Assembly (NCBI RefSeq): GCF_036323735.1
Contig: NC_086028.1
Location: 20,802,501 to 20,866,500, forward strand
Length of the DNA stretch: 64,000 nt
DNA from: Rattus norvegicus
Lineage: Eukaryota; Chordata; Mammalia; Rodentia; Muridae
Direction of reading: 5' to 3'
The position numbers were made by a program, and so were the translations under genes. The notes under the pieces were generated by a model that saw nothing but the letters and a program-made list of their open reading frames with translations, was not told where the DNA came from and made no database searches. Positions 45,338 to 56,489 of this stretch are shown one piece after another. Position 1 is the stretch's first letter. The number at the start of each line of letters is the position of its first letter.

Positions 45338-45696
45338 AATACAAGGACTCCAGGGAGCATACAGCCCATCCTCCTGTTTGCTGGATCTAGGAAATGGCAC
45401 CCACAGTAGAAAAGTAGGGGCAGTGTCCCCCAGACTGCCAGGGCTACAGTTAGGTGGGCCTCAAGCATTTTCATTACCTGCTTGGCCCGTAAGCATTCTA
45501 GTCTGCATCTCCATGCACACTGTTGGTCTTCAAACTTCCCCCTCCCCTAAATCAATCTGGTAGGCCGCAAAGAAGAAGGCTGCAGATACCCCAGCGGATA
45601 TTAAAGCATTCAGATGTTCAAGACTGCATATAAATAAAATAGTGCCTGTATCTTGCACATACATATTCTCCTGTATGTTTTATTATTATTATTATA

Positions 45697-45698
<2 letters not shown>

Positions 45699-45738
<40 letters not shown>
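45699..45738. repeat. (TG)n microsatellite
   Basis: Twenty TG units. Confidence 0.97.
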
Positions 45739-45740
<2 letters not shown>

Positions 45741-45858
45741 ACATATGTGTCCAGTTTTTTCTCTCCTTCTTGGGGATTAAACTCTGTCAGACTTGGTGGC
45801 AAGTACCTTTATCCACTGAGCCATCTTACCTGCCCTCCTGTGGCATGTAAATAATTTT

Positions 45859-45947
45859 TTTTTCTTTTTTTTCCGGAGCTGGGGACCGAACCCAGGGCCT
45901 TGCGCTCGCTAGGCAAGCGCTCTACCACTGAGCTAAATCCCCAACCC
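45859..45947 (-). repeat. ID SINE with TSD
   Basis: Complete ID in reverse flanked by catgtaaataatttt at 45844-45858 and 45948-45962. Confidence 0.95.
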
Positions 45948-46542
45948 CATGTAAATAATTTTATATGCTATAAAATTAGTTGTTAGAGTAATGTATCAAG
46001 ATATTTGTATTCTTGTTACTTCTGATCTACTCTTTACACATCTTCACTCTGGGATTGGTTTAAGGATATGGAACCCAGGGGTACCGAGGGCTGACTATTT
46101 AACAAAAGAGAGGAGGCATCAGAGGACCCTCTGTAAGGCAGAGACGCTCACTGTGTGAAACCTGCGAGTGTCTGCTCACAGGAATGATGGAGAGTCGCCA
46201 TTACATCACTGGAAAAGCACTGCTTCAGGTGATAAAGCGCTACGGGGCTTACTTGAATGAGCAGATAGATACCCTTCCGAGAGCCTGCGCCTACACAGAC
46301 TCTCCGGCACTGTTGCTTCCTGTGTGAAGTACCAGGGTCCTGGTGTACAGGGACATAAGTCATCTTTACTGATGTGCCACTCAGGAAAGCTGTGACATTT
46401 CTACCTGAGGGTGCTCACCAGGCTGCTCAAGTATCCCCCCCATGACCCCTCACTCCTGGCTCCTGCTGGGCTGACGGGTCAGACTGGCATGTTCTCGATT
46501 TTCCCAGGCCCGTAGGGACTTAACTCCTAAGCCTAGACTCAC

Positions 46543-46785
46543 CTCTCAGTCAGCGCCTTGCTCTGGGTGTCCCGGGCTGCCTGCAAGTCCTTCTCCAGTC
46601 TCCTCCGGGCCATCTCTAGCTGCTCCACTTCACCCTGCGTCCATTTCCGGGGGCTGATGAAGCGCATCTCCTTCAGAAGCTCCTCCTTCTCATTGATGAG
46701 GATCAGTCGGTCCCTCTCTGAGTCTAGCACTCCAGGCCAGGCCTCACTGTCAAGTTTGGCCAGCTGGATCTTGAGGTTGGCGATC
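46543..46785 (-). CDS. Wwc1: Wwc1 exon 9 (residues ~314-395)
   Basis: This 243-nt exon reads IANLKIQLAKLDSEAWPGVL, then the DSERDRLILINEKEELLKEM block, FISPRKWTQGEVEQLEMARR and SKALTER. The acceptor is ctcgcag and the donor is AG|gtgagt. The Leu/Glu/Lys-rich heptads make this the core of the second, long coiled coil, which in WWC proteins mediates self-association and partner binding. Length is a multiple of three and phases match at both ends, so skipping would keep the frame. Confidence 0.97.
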
Positions 46786-47794
46786 CTGCGAGTTGAGAAG
46801 GTATGAGAGATGAAAAAACGGTGTTGTAGGAACTGGGAAACAGGTTATTTTTCTAAGGACATGAAGTGCCAGGATCCAGGACATCCTCAGAGCAGACTTT
46901 GACAGTTACCGTTCTCTCCCTGATCAGGTTTCAGGCTAGTGCAGTAGAGACTGGATACCACAGCACACAATAGCTTCTTATCTTGTGGGGAGCTCACATC
47001 TCTGAAGGGAATTTTATGATCTCCTTCCTGGGGTGGTGGCTAAAGGTTTTGTGCACACACATGCATGCACACATGTATACTCACAAAACATAGTATTTGG
47101 TATATATTTAGCCCCCATTAAATGTTTCTAGCGACTGCTATCACTGGTTGGACCACTTATTAGTTATGTGAAACCGCCCTGAGCCTTGGAGAGGGGAGAA
47201 ACAATTATTTATCTTCCAGGATGGGGGAAAGCCAGTGATGATGTACGCAGAGGGTCTGTGTGCACACATTGATTGCCAGGTAGAGGGTCTGTGTACAACT
47301 GGTACTGAATGATCGGCAGGGGGAAATCACTGGGCTGTGGCTACCCATGTGCTCTCAGTTCTGAGTGTGGTAGTGGTGCTGTGAGAAGGACAGCCATGAA
47401 CGTGAAGTTCAGAGACCCAGAGTTAGGAGTTTTGGCCTCGACTTTTATGATGGAAAGAATCATTTATTGGGAGAATGTCATTCGAGGGGGTGGGGACATT
47501 TGAGGGCTCTGTGGTGTAACATGTACTTTCACGTAAACAAGACATCGGTTTTTGGTTCCCAACAGCAACAACAAAAATGACTTTGGTATCCCAGCTTCTA
47601 GCACGATAGCTGGCCTGTGGCGGGTACTTACTGAATGTTAAGGAAAGCAGCATCAGTCCGGGATCCTGACTTTCCTAAGACCTAGGATCCTCATCTGTGA
47701 GGCGGGGAAAATGACGGCACTCTAAGACAGCCCGAGAGCACCACATGAAAGACTTGCAAAAAGAGCTCTATCTAATTATCCCCTTTTAATGTTT

Positions 47795-47970
47795 TTTTGA
47801 AGAGTTCTTTATTCACGTACTTTGTGTATATGGGAACTTTGTCTGTGTATATATTTGCACACTAGAAGAGGGCATCAGACGGTTGTGAACTGCCGTGTGG
47901 GTGCTAGGAATTGAACTTAGGACCTTCGGAAGCTGACTGCCCTCAACCACTTGAGCCATCTCTCCAGCCT
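47795..47970 (-). repeat. B2-family SINE
   Basis: agaagagggcatcagacggt, ggaattgaacttaggacctt and gagccatctctccagcct are in reverse, with a short deletion in the middle. Confidence 0.85.
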
Positions 47971-49084
47971 TTGTCAAATATTCTAGAGACATTAGATATT
48001 ATTTTTACATGACTTTAAGAGTTTTGCTATAAACCTCCGAAAGCAGCCACATCGTAACTTTTCCGATCTGGCCTCTGCAAAGTTCTCTGGGCTCTCATAT
48101 CCTAGTGTTACTGTATCCCTAAGGGGCAGATACAAAAGACTTAGTGATGTCATTGCACGGCTGTTCTCTGGCTCACCCAAGATTAAAAAAATCACCACAC
48201 ACGGCCAGTCCTTGTGAGCTAAGGCTTACGTGAAATGCGGCCAAACTTTCTTTACCAAAATACCATTGAATTCGGGATGCCTTGTGATGTGCAGCCAAAG
48301 TGTTATACAGACAAACCCTTCTAGCTCTTTCTCTAACCAAGGGTCCCAGCAGGAACTCTGGGTTAATTATTTAAATTCACATTCGTGTACGTAGCAGTTG
48401 AGGATGATGTAGCTGCTGGTCACCAGTGCTTAAAGTCTAGAGATAGGCGTTAGTGGGACTCAGCTAAAAGCAGGACACAGAGGAGTACTTTCCAGGGTAC
48501 TTTTCCCAGGCCACTGTACTTTAAACCTTAGGCCACCCAACCTTGGAAGAATCAGAAGTAACTATTAGTCTCTCCCTCAGACATGCAAAGAGGACAAACC
48601 CTGCAAGGGCTGCTCAGAAGAGGTTCTCCTGAATTAGCGCTCTATCTCTCCCGTCCTTTCAGACCTGCGCCCTCCGTTTTCTCATTTCATAGGGTACTGT
48701 CTTTTCTGCCTGATTATCTAGGATAGGCATTGCTCTGGGCTGGAAGAGATCAAAGGACGAGAGAGGCACGGATACACAAGTGCTGAACCCTTAGCGGGAG
48801 CCTAAGTGCTACACACTGGACAGGTTTCTTCTCTCCTCACCAGTTTCTTTTTGTCACTATCCCAACTTGTCCTGAGGAAAGGATACCTCCTCAAGTCACT
48901 TGGTGAGCTAACCTCAGTCCCCACCCCAGCATGACCACATGACCCATATGTGGACCTTCTGGAAGTTGTAATTCCCCTATCCTCTACTGGTCCTCCACAA
49001 TGAAAAGCCATTCAAAATGACCAGTGGCTCCCAGACCCACCATCTATTAAAACTTATGGGACCACTGCATGGGAGGCTATGGCA

Positions 49085-49207
49085 AGAGGAGGAGGAGGAG
49101 GAGGAGGAGGAGGAGGAGGAGGAGGAGGAGGAGGAGGAAGAGGAGGAGGAAGAAGAGGAAGAGGAGGAAGAGGAGGAAGAGGAGGAAGAGGAGGAGGAGG
49201 AGGAGGG
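49085..49207. repeat. (GGA)n purine tract
   Basis: About 122 bp of GGA with GAA interruptions in intron 8, followed by a B1-like tail (gactctgtctcaaaa). The poly-Glu and poly-Ser open frames here are not coding. Confidence 0.96.
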
Positions 49208-50153
49208 TTTTGAGATAAACTTGGGATTCACAGCAAGACTCTGTCTCAAAAACTGAAACCACAAACACACACACCACCCCCAAAACAGATAAACAAAGGC
49301 AGTAAACGAAACACCCATCTGTTGGGAAAGAAAGGTAGCCTTTCTGCTGAGGTCGGAAACCTGGAAGTAGGTAAGCGTAATCCTGGAGATCCATGTGGCT
49401 CTTTCCAGAGGAAAGCCTGCTCGAGGACGAGGCCAGCATAAAGGCAAACAGGGAAGAGAAGACCAGACTAAATTTAAGTTGTTCTATCTCACCCTGGATC
49501 TAGCCGAGCCTAAGGCCAAAGCCCCCAGCTGGGGGAGGAATGGGTTAGACTGCTGAATTCCTTTTTCTTTACTGCCTTTGTTTCCACTCTACGGAAGGCA
49601 CTCCTGCAATGCTTTAAGCTGCACTCTGGGAACTAAGAACTGCTACATTGTTGCTGGCCCCACTGAGTAGCTTCATTTTAACTGCATTACCTGCGGTTAA
49701 AATTTAAAGTTAAACCGTGAAAGTCATGGAACATCCTAGGTCAAACTTCTCTCTAACAAACAATAAGATAGGAGCTCTACTGTGAGCTTTTGTTTGTTTG
49801 TTTGTTTTTTAAGTTATTACATTTGTTTGTTTATGTAGGTGTGTCCGTGTGCATGCCACCTCAGGCTGAACTCAGGCTGTCAGGCTTGTTAGCAAGGGCC
49901 CTTACCCAGTGAGCCCTGCTGCAGTATTTTTAAAGTTAGATAAGCCCATAAGTGCACAAGTATTTTTAGTACAGTGAATAATCTGTTTTCACTTTTCCAC
50001 AACTGCTCTGAAAAGGCCACATTTATTACTTTATCACTGTGGTGGTAAAACCTAACGGCTTAAGGGACAGCCACAGACCATCTGAAATTCCTGGAGCACA
50101 AGCAATTGAAGCAGGAGGTGCTCTTCAGGATTTATGATCAATTTCATAATCTG

Positions 50154-50620
50154 TGGGGCTGGTGAAATGGCTCAGCGGGTAGAGGTGCTTGCTGTTCAGT
50201 GGCAGACATTCAGTCATCAGAGCCCACGGCACTGTGGAAGGAGAAAACAGACTCCACAAAGTTGTCTTCTGACATGTGCACAGTGACCTGTGTGCCTCCC
50301 CACGCTGTCCCAGCACACACGTCATATGCACAAACCAACAATAAATCAGACCAGAGTCTCAGCTCAACAGTAGAATAGTAAATGCCTAGCGTGTGCAAGG
50401 CTCTGTATTCAATCCCCATATCCTCACCCTGATCCCCGAATTGTAAAAAGCCTTCCTGAACTACCGATCAGTTCAAGGCCAGCCAGCCTGGATAACACAG
50501 AGAGACCTTGCCTAATATAAACACACAGCACACCCAGCGAAACAACTGGAGACGAAGCTGTTGTACTTGCCTAGAATGTTCACAGCCCTGGGTTCAATCC
50601 CCAGTATAACAATGACAATA
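50154..50620 (+). repeat. B3 plus ID/B1-like fragments
   Basis: 50154-50350 is a B3/B4-type copy (ggggctggtgaaatggctca to ttgtcttctgacatgtgcac). 50355-50425 and 50540-50620 are ID-like fragments with gttcaatccccagtata; a B1 tail lies between them. Confidence 0.65.
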
Positions 50621-50779
50621 GACTATGGCAAATAACACTTCCTTGGTGAAGTGAGAATTATTCAGTCTTCTTTAGCTTGTCGCTGAGCCAAATCAAGCAA
50701 ACTTAGTGCTTCTTCAAACCAAACTGATTCTGAGAACATCAGACAGCGCTGACTACAGAAACCAAGGCAGGTGAATAGA

Positions 50780-50875
50780 AAAATTACTAGGCTTTGCGAT
50801 TAAACAGACCTAGGTTCAAACAGTCAGGTATTCTAGTAGAGTGTCTTGGGTCAATAATTTCCTCTTTGAATTTGG
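50780..50875 (+). repeat. MIR fragment
   Basis: gattaaacagacctaggttc, then gggtcaataatttcctcttt, matches the MIR 5' and core region. Confidence 0.6.
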
Positions 50876-50914
50876 GAGGATGACCATATTAAGATGATAC
50901 CATCTACCTGTATA

Positions 50915-51085
50915 ATCCAGTGCAGTGGCGGTGCACACCTTTGAGCCCGGTATTGGGGAAGCAGAGGCAGGTGGATCTCTGTGAGGCTAGCCTGGTCCAC
51001 AGAGCTAGTTCTAGGACATGGCTACAAAGAGAAACCCTGTCTCGAAAAACCAAAAACACAAAACGAAACCAAACCAAAACAGCAC
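50915..51085 (+). repeat. B1 SINE
   Basis: gtggcggtgcacacctttga, gcagaggcaggtggatctct and agagaaaccctgtctcgaaa are near consensus. It ends about 95 bp before the exon 8 donor on the gene strand. Confidence 0.92.
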
Positions 51086-51178
51086 CATCCCCCAAACCCC
51101 AGAGGCACGTTCACAGGGACCTCCTCCATGGGGGTTACGATTACAGTCTTCCCACAGATCCAGCTATGCGTGTGTTAC

Positions 51179-51252
51179 CTTCTCTTTGCCTCTTCATACC
51201 GAAGGCGCAATCGGACCTTCTCGGCCAACTGGTTGCTGCTGCTGGTGCTGAA
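51179..51252 (-). CDS. Wwc1: Wwc1 exon 8 (residues ~290-314)
   Basis: This 74-nt exon reads FSTSSSNQLAEKVRLRLRYE then EAKRR, the last Arg codon being split AG|G. The acceptor is ccctctag and the donor is AG|gtaaca. It opens the second coiled-coil region. Human KIBRA, from memory, has FGINSNNQLAEK here, so the first few residues differ while the coiled-coil start is conserved. The intron separating it from exon 7 is only 280 bp. Confidence 0.96.
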
Positions 51253-51532
51253 CTAGAGGGCAGATAAGAAGAGAGACAGGAATCACACAGTTCCTTCACG
51301 CATTAAAACGTATTGTGTGCAGGGCCTACAGGCAGCAGCTCTTGGCCAGACGGTATTTAAACTGTGGGATCCCCAACTCTGGCCTTTCCTCAGACCATTA
51401 CTTCACGTCTTCTGGGGCCAGCTGAGCTCCACGGAGTCAAGTTAGCAGCCACAGGCAGCTCCTCGGGTGATGGAGAGAATAGGCAGCCATCCTCCTAGAG
51501 CGGCCTCCCAGATGCGGCCACTGCCTACTCAC

Positions 51533-51679
51533 ACTCCCAGAGATGTCTGTCTGCGAGCTCACATCCAGGAACTGCTTTGGCACTGGGAAGCTCGAACTCT
51601 CCAGAGAGCTGCTGCTGGACCACAGGTCGGAGTGCGACCCTCTGTCCGTCCGGAAGCCGTCCTTCAGCATGGCGAGACT
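51533..51679 (-). CDS. Wwc1: Wwc1 exon 7 (residues ~241-289)
   Basis: This 147-nt exon (49 codons, phase 0-0) starts SLAMLKDGFRTDRGSHSDLW, runs through a Ser cluster (SSSSSLESSSF), and ends at DVSSQTDISGS. The acceptor is actacag and the donor is AGT|gtgagt. Ser/Thr richness and the break in heptads suggest a flexible phosphorylatable linker between coiled-coil segments. It is a symmetric exon, so it could be skipped without a frame change. Confidence 0.96.
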
Positions 51680-51744
51680 CTGTAGTGTAGGAAGAACAGT
51701 AAGTGTTGTCTTGCTTTGTCAGTGCCCTCAGGGGTCCAAGAAAG

Positions 51745-51840
51745 GACACCGGATCCCCTGGGACTGGGGACATAGATGGTTGTAAGCCACCATGTGAGTG
51801 CTGGGAATTGATCCTCTGGATCGGCAGTCAGTGCTCCACT
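51745..51840 (-). repeat. Partial B2 SINE
   Basis: gatggttgtaagccaccatg, gagtgctgggaattgatcct and gcagtcagtgctcc are in reverse; both ends are truncated. It lies 66 bp from exon 7. Confidence 0.8.
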
Positions 51841-52728
51841 TGGCACAAGCTGGAGTCATCCAAGAAGAGGGACACCTCAATTGGGAAAACGCCTCCAGAA
51901 GGCAAGCAGAGAGGGTATTTTCTTAATTGGTGATTGATAGGGGAGAGCTCAGTCCATTTTGGAATGTATCACCCCTGGGCAAGTAGGGAAAAGGTTGGAG
52001 CTGGGAGGAGAGAAGGGAGGAGGGCATCAATCTAGATGTAAAGTGAGTGAGTGAGTGAGTGAATGAATGAATAATAAAAAAAGAAAGCAGGCTGAGCATG
52101 CCACAAGGAGCAAGCCAGTAAGAAGTACTCCTCCACGGCCCCTGCATTAGCTCCTGCCTCCGGGTTCCTGCCCCCAGATTCCTCCAATGGTGGACTGGAA
52201 GTGAAAGGGTAAACGGAAGAAACCCTTTCCTCATCAACCTGCCGTTGGTAATGGCCTCTCGTGGAGCAAGAGTAACCCTAACAAGATCATTACTTTATAG
52301 GCGTGTCAATTACAGGTGTAATCAATTATAAGACATCACGTGTGACGTGTCCTTCCGGATCCACCGCAATTGTACTGCAACTAACAAGTTCTCCAAGGAA
52401 TCGTTAGATCATCCTCAGTGTGCTGACGAGAGGCTGGTGAGTGACAGTGGGTGCTCTGAACCTCTAGTCACAAGCAGAACTCCTCTTTGCTATCCATGAG
52501 CGCCTGGTTCTTAGGCCACAGTCCTGCTGTTTGCCGACGTTTCCTTCCAAAGCTAGCCACGGCGATTCTGAGTCTTTGGACTCCTGGTGTCAGTGGAGTG
52601 ATGGGAAGGTGCCTTCTGAGTGGGGGTTACATTCAGGGCCAAGGCACTGGGCTTGTGAACCACATGTCTCAGGGTCTGACTGATGCTATCTGAGCCAGAT
52701 TGTTCTTATCGATAGAATGGCCAGAATC

Positions 52729-53285
52729 CGAGCGCCGCGTGCAAAGCCCTTAGCCCCATCACTGTGTTGTAGACTGAGCTCCGTGATTCAGTTCCCAGCT
52801 CGGCGAACAGAGGACACAGACTAGTGGACATCCCGATGTTCAGGTTAAACGGCTCTGTTGTTGGTCCATCAAAAACAAGATGGGTGGTGAGGGCTGGTGG
52901 TAGGGAGCTGGCTTTGGTTGCACAACGGGGCAAAGCTTCTGTTCTAGCTTTGCCACTGGTATGGACTGAACGCCCTCAAGCGAGTCACTCAGTGCTTCCG
53001 AGCCTCTCTCGTTTACAAAGACACCCGGCAGAGGGCAAGTAGAACTTTGGTACGCAACAGGATTGTGACCCAAGAACAGGGTGCTCGTGGACAGCAAGGG
53101 GTAGTTCTGCTTGTGACGAGAGGTTCAGAGCACCCACCGTCACTTGCCAGCTTCTCGTCGGCACACGGAGGATGATCAAACGATTCCTCGGAGAACTTGT
53201 TTGACCCAGTGGAGCAGAGATGCTCCTGAGTGCCACATTGTGGTGCGCCTGTAATTGACACTCCTGTAAAGTGACCGTCGTACGG
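52729..53285. promoter_or_regulatory. CpG-dense block in intron 6, candidate regulatory element
   Basis: I count about 28 CpG in roughly 557 bp of largely unique sequence, including ccgagcgccgcg at 52729 and ctcgtcgg near 53155, in a CpG-poor intron. Part of it (52935-53010) resembles a MIR. Function is inference. Confidence 0.3.
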
Positions 53286-53614
53286 TTAAAATTCAAAATG
53301 CCTATGACTCTTTTAATTTCAGACTACTGGAGTTGTACAACGAATCATCTCAGGGATTGGGCCAAAGTCTGAGCACGAAAAAATTGATGTTTCATGTGTA
53401 CCTTGACATTTTGGATGCACCCGTATTATGTCTGTGTCCACCACACAGAGACAGGTATAGAATATCATGTTAATGCTCAAAAAAAAAAAGTTTGGACTAG
53501 GGAAATCCATTGGGTACTGAAAACCCAGTACCTTGTGTGGGATGTGAAAATAGCCAGTGTGAAATGCTTATACCCAGGGTCCCAGGGGCCCGCATCCCTG
53601 GGGGTCCACATCAC

Positions 53615-53744
53615 CTTGATCAGGTCTTGTTTCTCCTTTTCTCCGCAGGTGATGGCTTTCTTGATGGCTTTGGTTTCCCTCAGCACAGCCTGGGCTTCGT
53701 CCAGTTTGTAGCCACCCTGAGCATCGGACATCCTCTCATCAATT
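53615..53744 (-). CDS. Wwc1: Wwc1 exon 6 (residues ~197-240)
   Basis: This 130-nt exon completes Lys197, then reads IDERMSDAQGGYKLDEAQAV and continues through the AIKKAITCGEKEKQDLIK block. The acceptor is cccctag. The donor AAG|gtgatg is unusually weak because it lacks the usual A/G-A-G-T after GT. The next exon resumes with SLAMLK exactly as in KIBRA, which fixes the junction. Rat has IDER where human, from memory, has IDKK. Skipping this exon would cause a frameshift. Confidence 0.95.
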
Positions 53745-54262
53745 CTAGGGGACAGGAAACAGGAGAGTCAGACATGAGAGGCCAGGGAGAAAAAAGTGCG
53801 GGTGCTTTCCAGACTCCTCTCTCCATCCTGCACGGCCTTCTCCAGGCCCTACTTGGCGGAGAGGATACAGAAGGTTCTCGTCAGACTGCAAATGTGCATG
53901 GCTACAGAATGCAGAGGCAACATGGTTCTTGGAGTTGGGCTCCTCTAAGTATGAGCTCTTACTGAATCTTATTGGAGCTCTTATTCCCTCCTGTATCCCT
54001 GAAGCTAGGGAAGGGGTTCCTTTAACACGTGCCCAAGAGCTGAAAAACTTTGTTTTGTTGTGTTGGTAACTTAAGATGTTCTGAAGTAGATCCTTGGTTT
54101 AACTGCAGTACCCTGGAGAACAGAGCTGAACATGACGGAGGGGGTCAGGAGATGGTGTGTGTGATCCCCTGTCCTGTATACATCACATGCTATCAGGGGT
54201 CCCAGACACTGATTCACAAAATCTTAATAATACCCCAGGCTTGCGTTGTGACTGCTTCCTGC

Positions 54263-54370
54263 CAGATGACATAGGCCACACCTTTAAACCCCAACACTTG
54301 GGAGGCGGAGGCAGGCAGATCTCTGTGAGTTCCATGTCAAGCAAGGCTACATAGTCTCAAAAAAAAATTT
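54263..54370 (+). repeat. B1 SINE, shortened
   Basis: cccaacacttgggaggcgga, ggcaggcagatctctgtgag and a shortened aaggctacatagtctcaaaa tail. Confidence 0.85.
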
Positions 54371-55546
54371 TCCCCCATAAATTGTCCAAATACATGGTCC
54401 AACATCACCGTTGGTGGAAAGCCACTGTGTTTTGTGACTTTGTGGACTTAGATCTGTCCTCTTCATTTCTGCACGGGGTTCTGGGGGTTGGGCTCAGATG
54501 GTATCTTACAGGGCGAGCGGTTTTTACCTCCCGAGCCAACTCACCACCTGAGAACCCTGCCAGTAATAAACACGCTGAATTACAGGACACAACGAAGGAC
54601 AATGAAAGGTGAGGATGAAGAGACCCCCGGCTGTCACGCGGGTCCCCAGCTGTCACACCAGTCTGTAGCACAGCATTGGACGCACCTCCCAACCGCACAC
54701 ACCTCGGTGTTCTAAAGAAGCCCAGATTATGGTGTCTGCCTGGCCATGTTCAGGGCTGTTCTCAGCGTCAAATGGAATAAAGGTCTTAAATCCTAAGGAG
54801 AGTTAGGAAGTGGTGCACAAATGTGAGGGATTAAACACCCTCAGCTTGGAGATTATTGGTTTATCCGGGCCCTATGTGTAGGATTGTTTTGACGAAAGTG
54901 AAGGTTGTATAAAGGAAAGAGCTGAGTGTATCCTCCCTCCCCTTGCCAAAGTGCTGAGATCAAATCCAAGGCCGTACGCGTGGGCAGCAAGTGCCCTGCC
55001 CCTGAGCTACGACTTAAGAAGGCAGAGGTGGCTGAGGAGTGGGGGTCTGAAGAGGACCAGACGGTGGAGAAGGTTCTGGGAGCAGATACTTAACTGCTTC
55101 ATTCTTCATCAAAGGCTGGCCTGAGGCTTCGGTGGAGGGTGGAGAAAGGGAAGTTGAACGGTCAAGGGAACACCACAAACCCATTATAACGGGATGAGAA
55201 ATCCTAGCAGGCTTCCTGCTACAGCCAAAGCGTCCCAGGCTAAAAATAGCGTGAGTGGGAAGTTACTTGGAAAGGAGGAAAGCAAGAACGGGAGCAGGTT
55301 TCCTCATGGCTTGGAGCAGGAGAGCGGGCAGCAGGGAGGGGTCCCCACACAGCTGCCCCCTTGCAGTTCCTTCAGCTTCCATGGCTGGGGAAAACAAAGC
55401 CCCAATTGTGTCTCGCACTAAAAATAGCTTTGTCTATTCCTTTCGAGGACCGGGGCCTGGGCAAGCCTGCCAGGTTGGCTAAGATCTGTCTCAGATTTAG
55501 TCTGAAAAATTTCACCTAAGGAGCATCGCTCCACAAAGCTCTGTGG

Positions 55547-55632
55547 GTGATATTCCAGAGACAGGTCCCCAGGGTGATACTCCAGAGAAACATCCCCAGT
55601 GTGGGCAGGGCGGGAAGCGGCCCTGCCCACAC
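55547..55632 (+). repeat. Short duplication followed by a 12-bp inverted repeat
   Basis: gtgatattccagagacaggtcccc-type unit occurs twice (ggtgatactccagagaaaca in the second copy). Then gtgtgggcaggg (55599-55610) pairs perfectly with ccctgcccacac (55621-55632) around a 10-nt spacer. Confidence 0.9.
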
Positions 55633-55953
55633 AGTCAGGGGTGCTAGGTGCAGGGGAGAGTGTTATGCTTCAACAGGTCTGAAGGCTGTGGAGAGTTCTC
55701 CTCTGCAAACAGGGCAAGGATGGCTCTGCATTCCCAGAAGGATGGACAGAGCAGTCTGTGTGCCGGGCTGCAAAGAGCTTTACCTGATTTTTCCAGGCCC
55801 TTAGCAACCCAAGCTCCGGAATTTGGCTGCAGAGAGCAGCTCTGAGAACACTTGGGATAGAACTGGAGTAAGAAGGGGCCTCGGAGAACAAAGGGTCGCC
55901 ATTATCCGCTCAGTGAGAGAATCCTTTTGGGTAGAGGGTAAAGGGAAAGAAAA

Positions 55954-55954
<1 letters not shown>

Positions 55955-55986
<32 letters not shown>

Positions 55987-56037
55987 GTGTGTGTGTGTCT
56001 GTGTGTGTGTGTGTGTGTGTGTGTATGTGGTGTGTGT

Positions 56038-56076
<39 letters not shown>

Positions 56077-56091
56077 GTGTGTGTGTGTCTC

Positions 56092-56125
<34 letters not shown>

Positions 56126-56143
56126 TGTATGTGTGTGTGTGCT
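55955..56143. repeat. Long interrupted (TG)n microsatellite
   Basis: About 190 bp of TG with a periodic tatgtggtgtgtgtgtgtct interruption repeated three times, so a higher-order unit of about 55 bp is visible. Confidence 0.96.
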
Positions 56144-56489
56144 GGGGAGATATGTTTTAGGATTTCCAAACTATGCAGCAGTCCTTTCTCTCAGGCCTTT
56201 GGGGACTTACGTGTCCAGCAGCCACAGTCTCTGACGGGTAGCTAGTTCTTCCTATCTTGTCCACACGACTCTGGCAAGAGGGCTTTGTGGAATGTACAAA
56301 GAAAAGACCCTGCTATGTCCTTTCCCCCTCCAAAGTGATAGCCTAAGTCCTTAATTCTTGCCTGCTCACAAGGGGCCGAGCTGCAGGCCCAAAACCAATG
56401 CTCTGGTTTTGATTTTTCTTTCTTTGTCTTTGAGAATTTCCTTTGGTCTCCATCAACCTTTCTCTTTCCGTTTTTCTTTTCTTTTCCTT

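Larger units (their letters stand above)
39866..46542 (-). other. Wwc1: Wwc1 intron 9
   Basis: The 6.7-kb intron holds the MIR, microsatellites, L1M end, LTR-like repeat and two ID-type SINEs listed. 40500-41135, 41185-42125, 42720-43730 and 45965-46540 are plain intron with no recognised gene. Confidence 0.8.
46786..51178 (-). other. Wwc1: Wwc1 intron 8
   Basis: Contains the B2 at 47795, GGA tract, B3/ID fragments and B1 listed. 46800-47790, 47975-49080 and 49265-50150 have no feature I can name beyond a MIR-like scrap near 47670-47720. Confidence 0.8.
51680..53614 (-). other. Wwc1: Wwc1 intron 6
   Basis: Holds the partial B2 near exon 7, a CpG-dense block and a short (gtga)n run near 52043-52065. 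The rest (51860-52725) is unremarkable. Confidence 0.8.

Noticed and set aside
49017..49447. Poly-Glu and poly-Ser open frames on both strands
   Set aside because: Created by the GGA repeat; the frames only persist because the triplet lacks stops.
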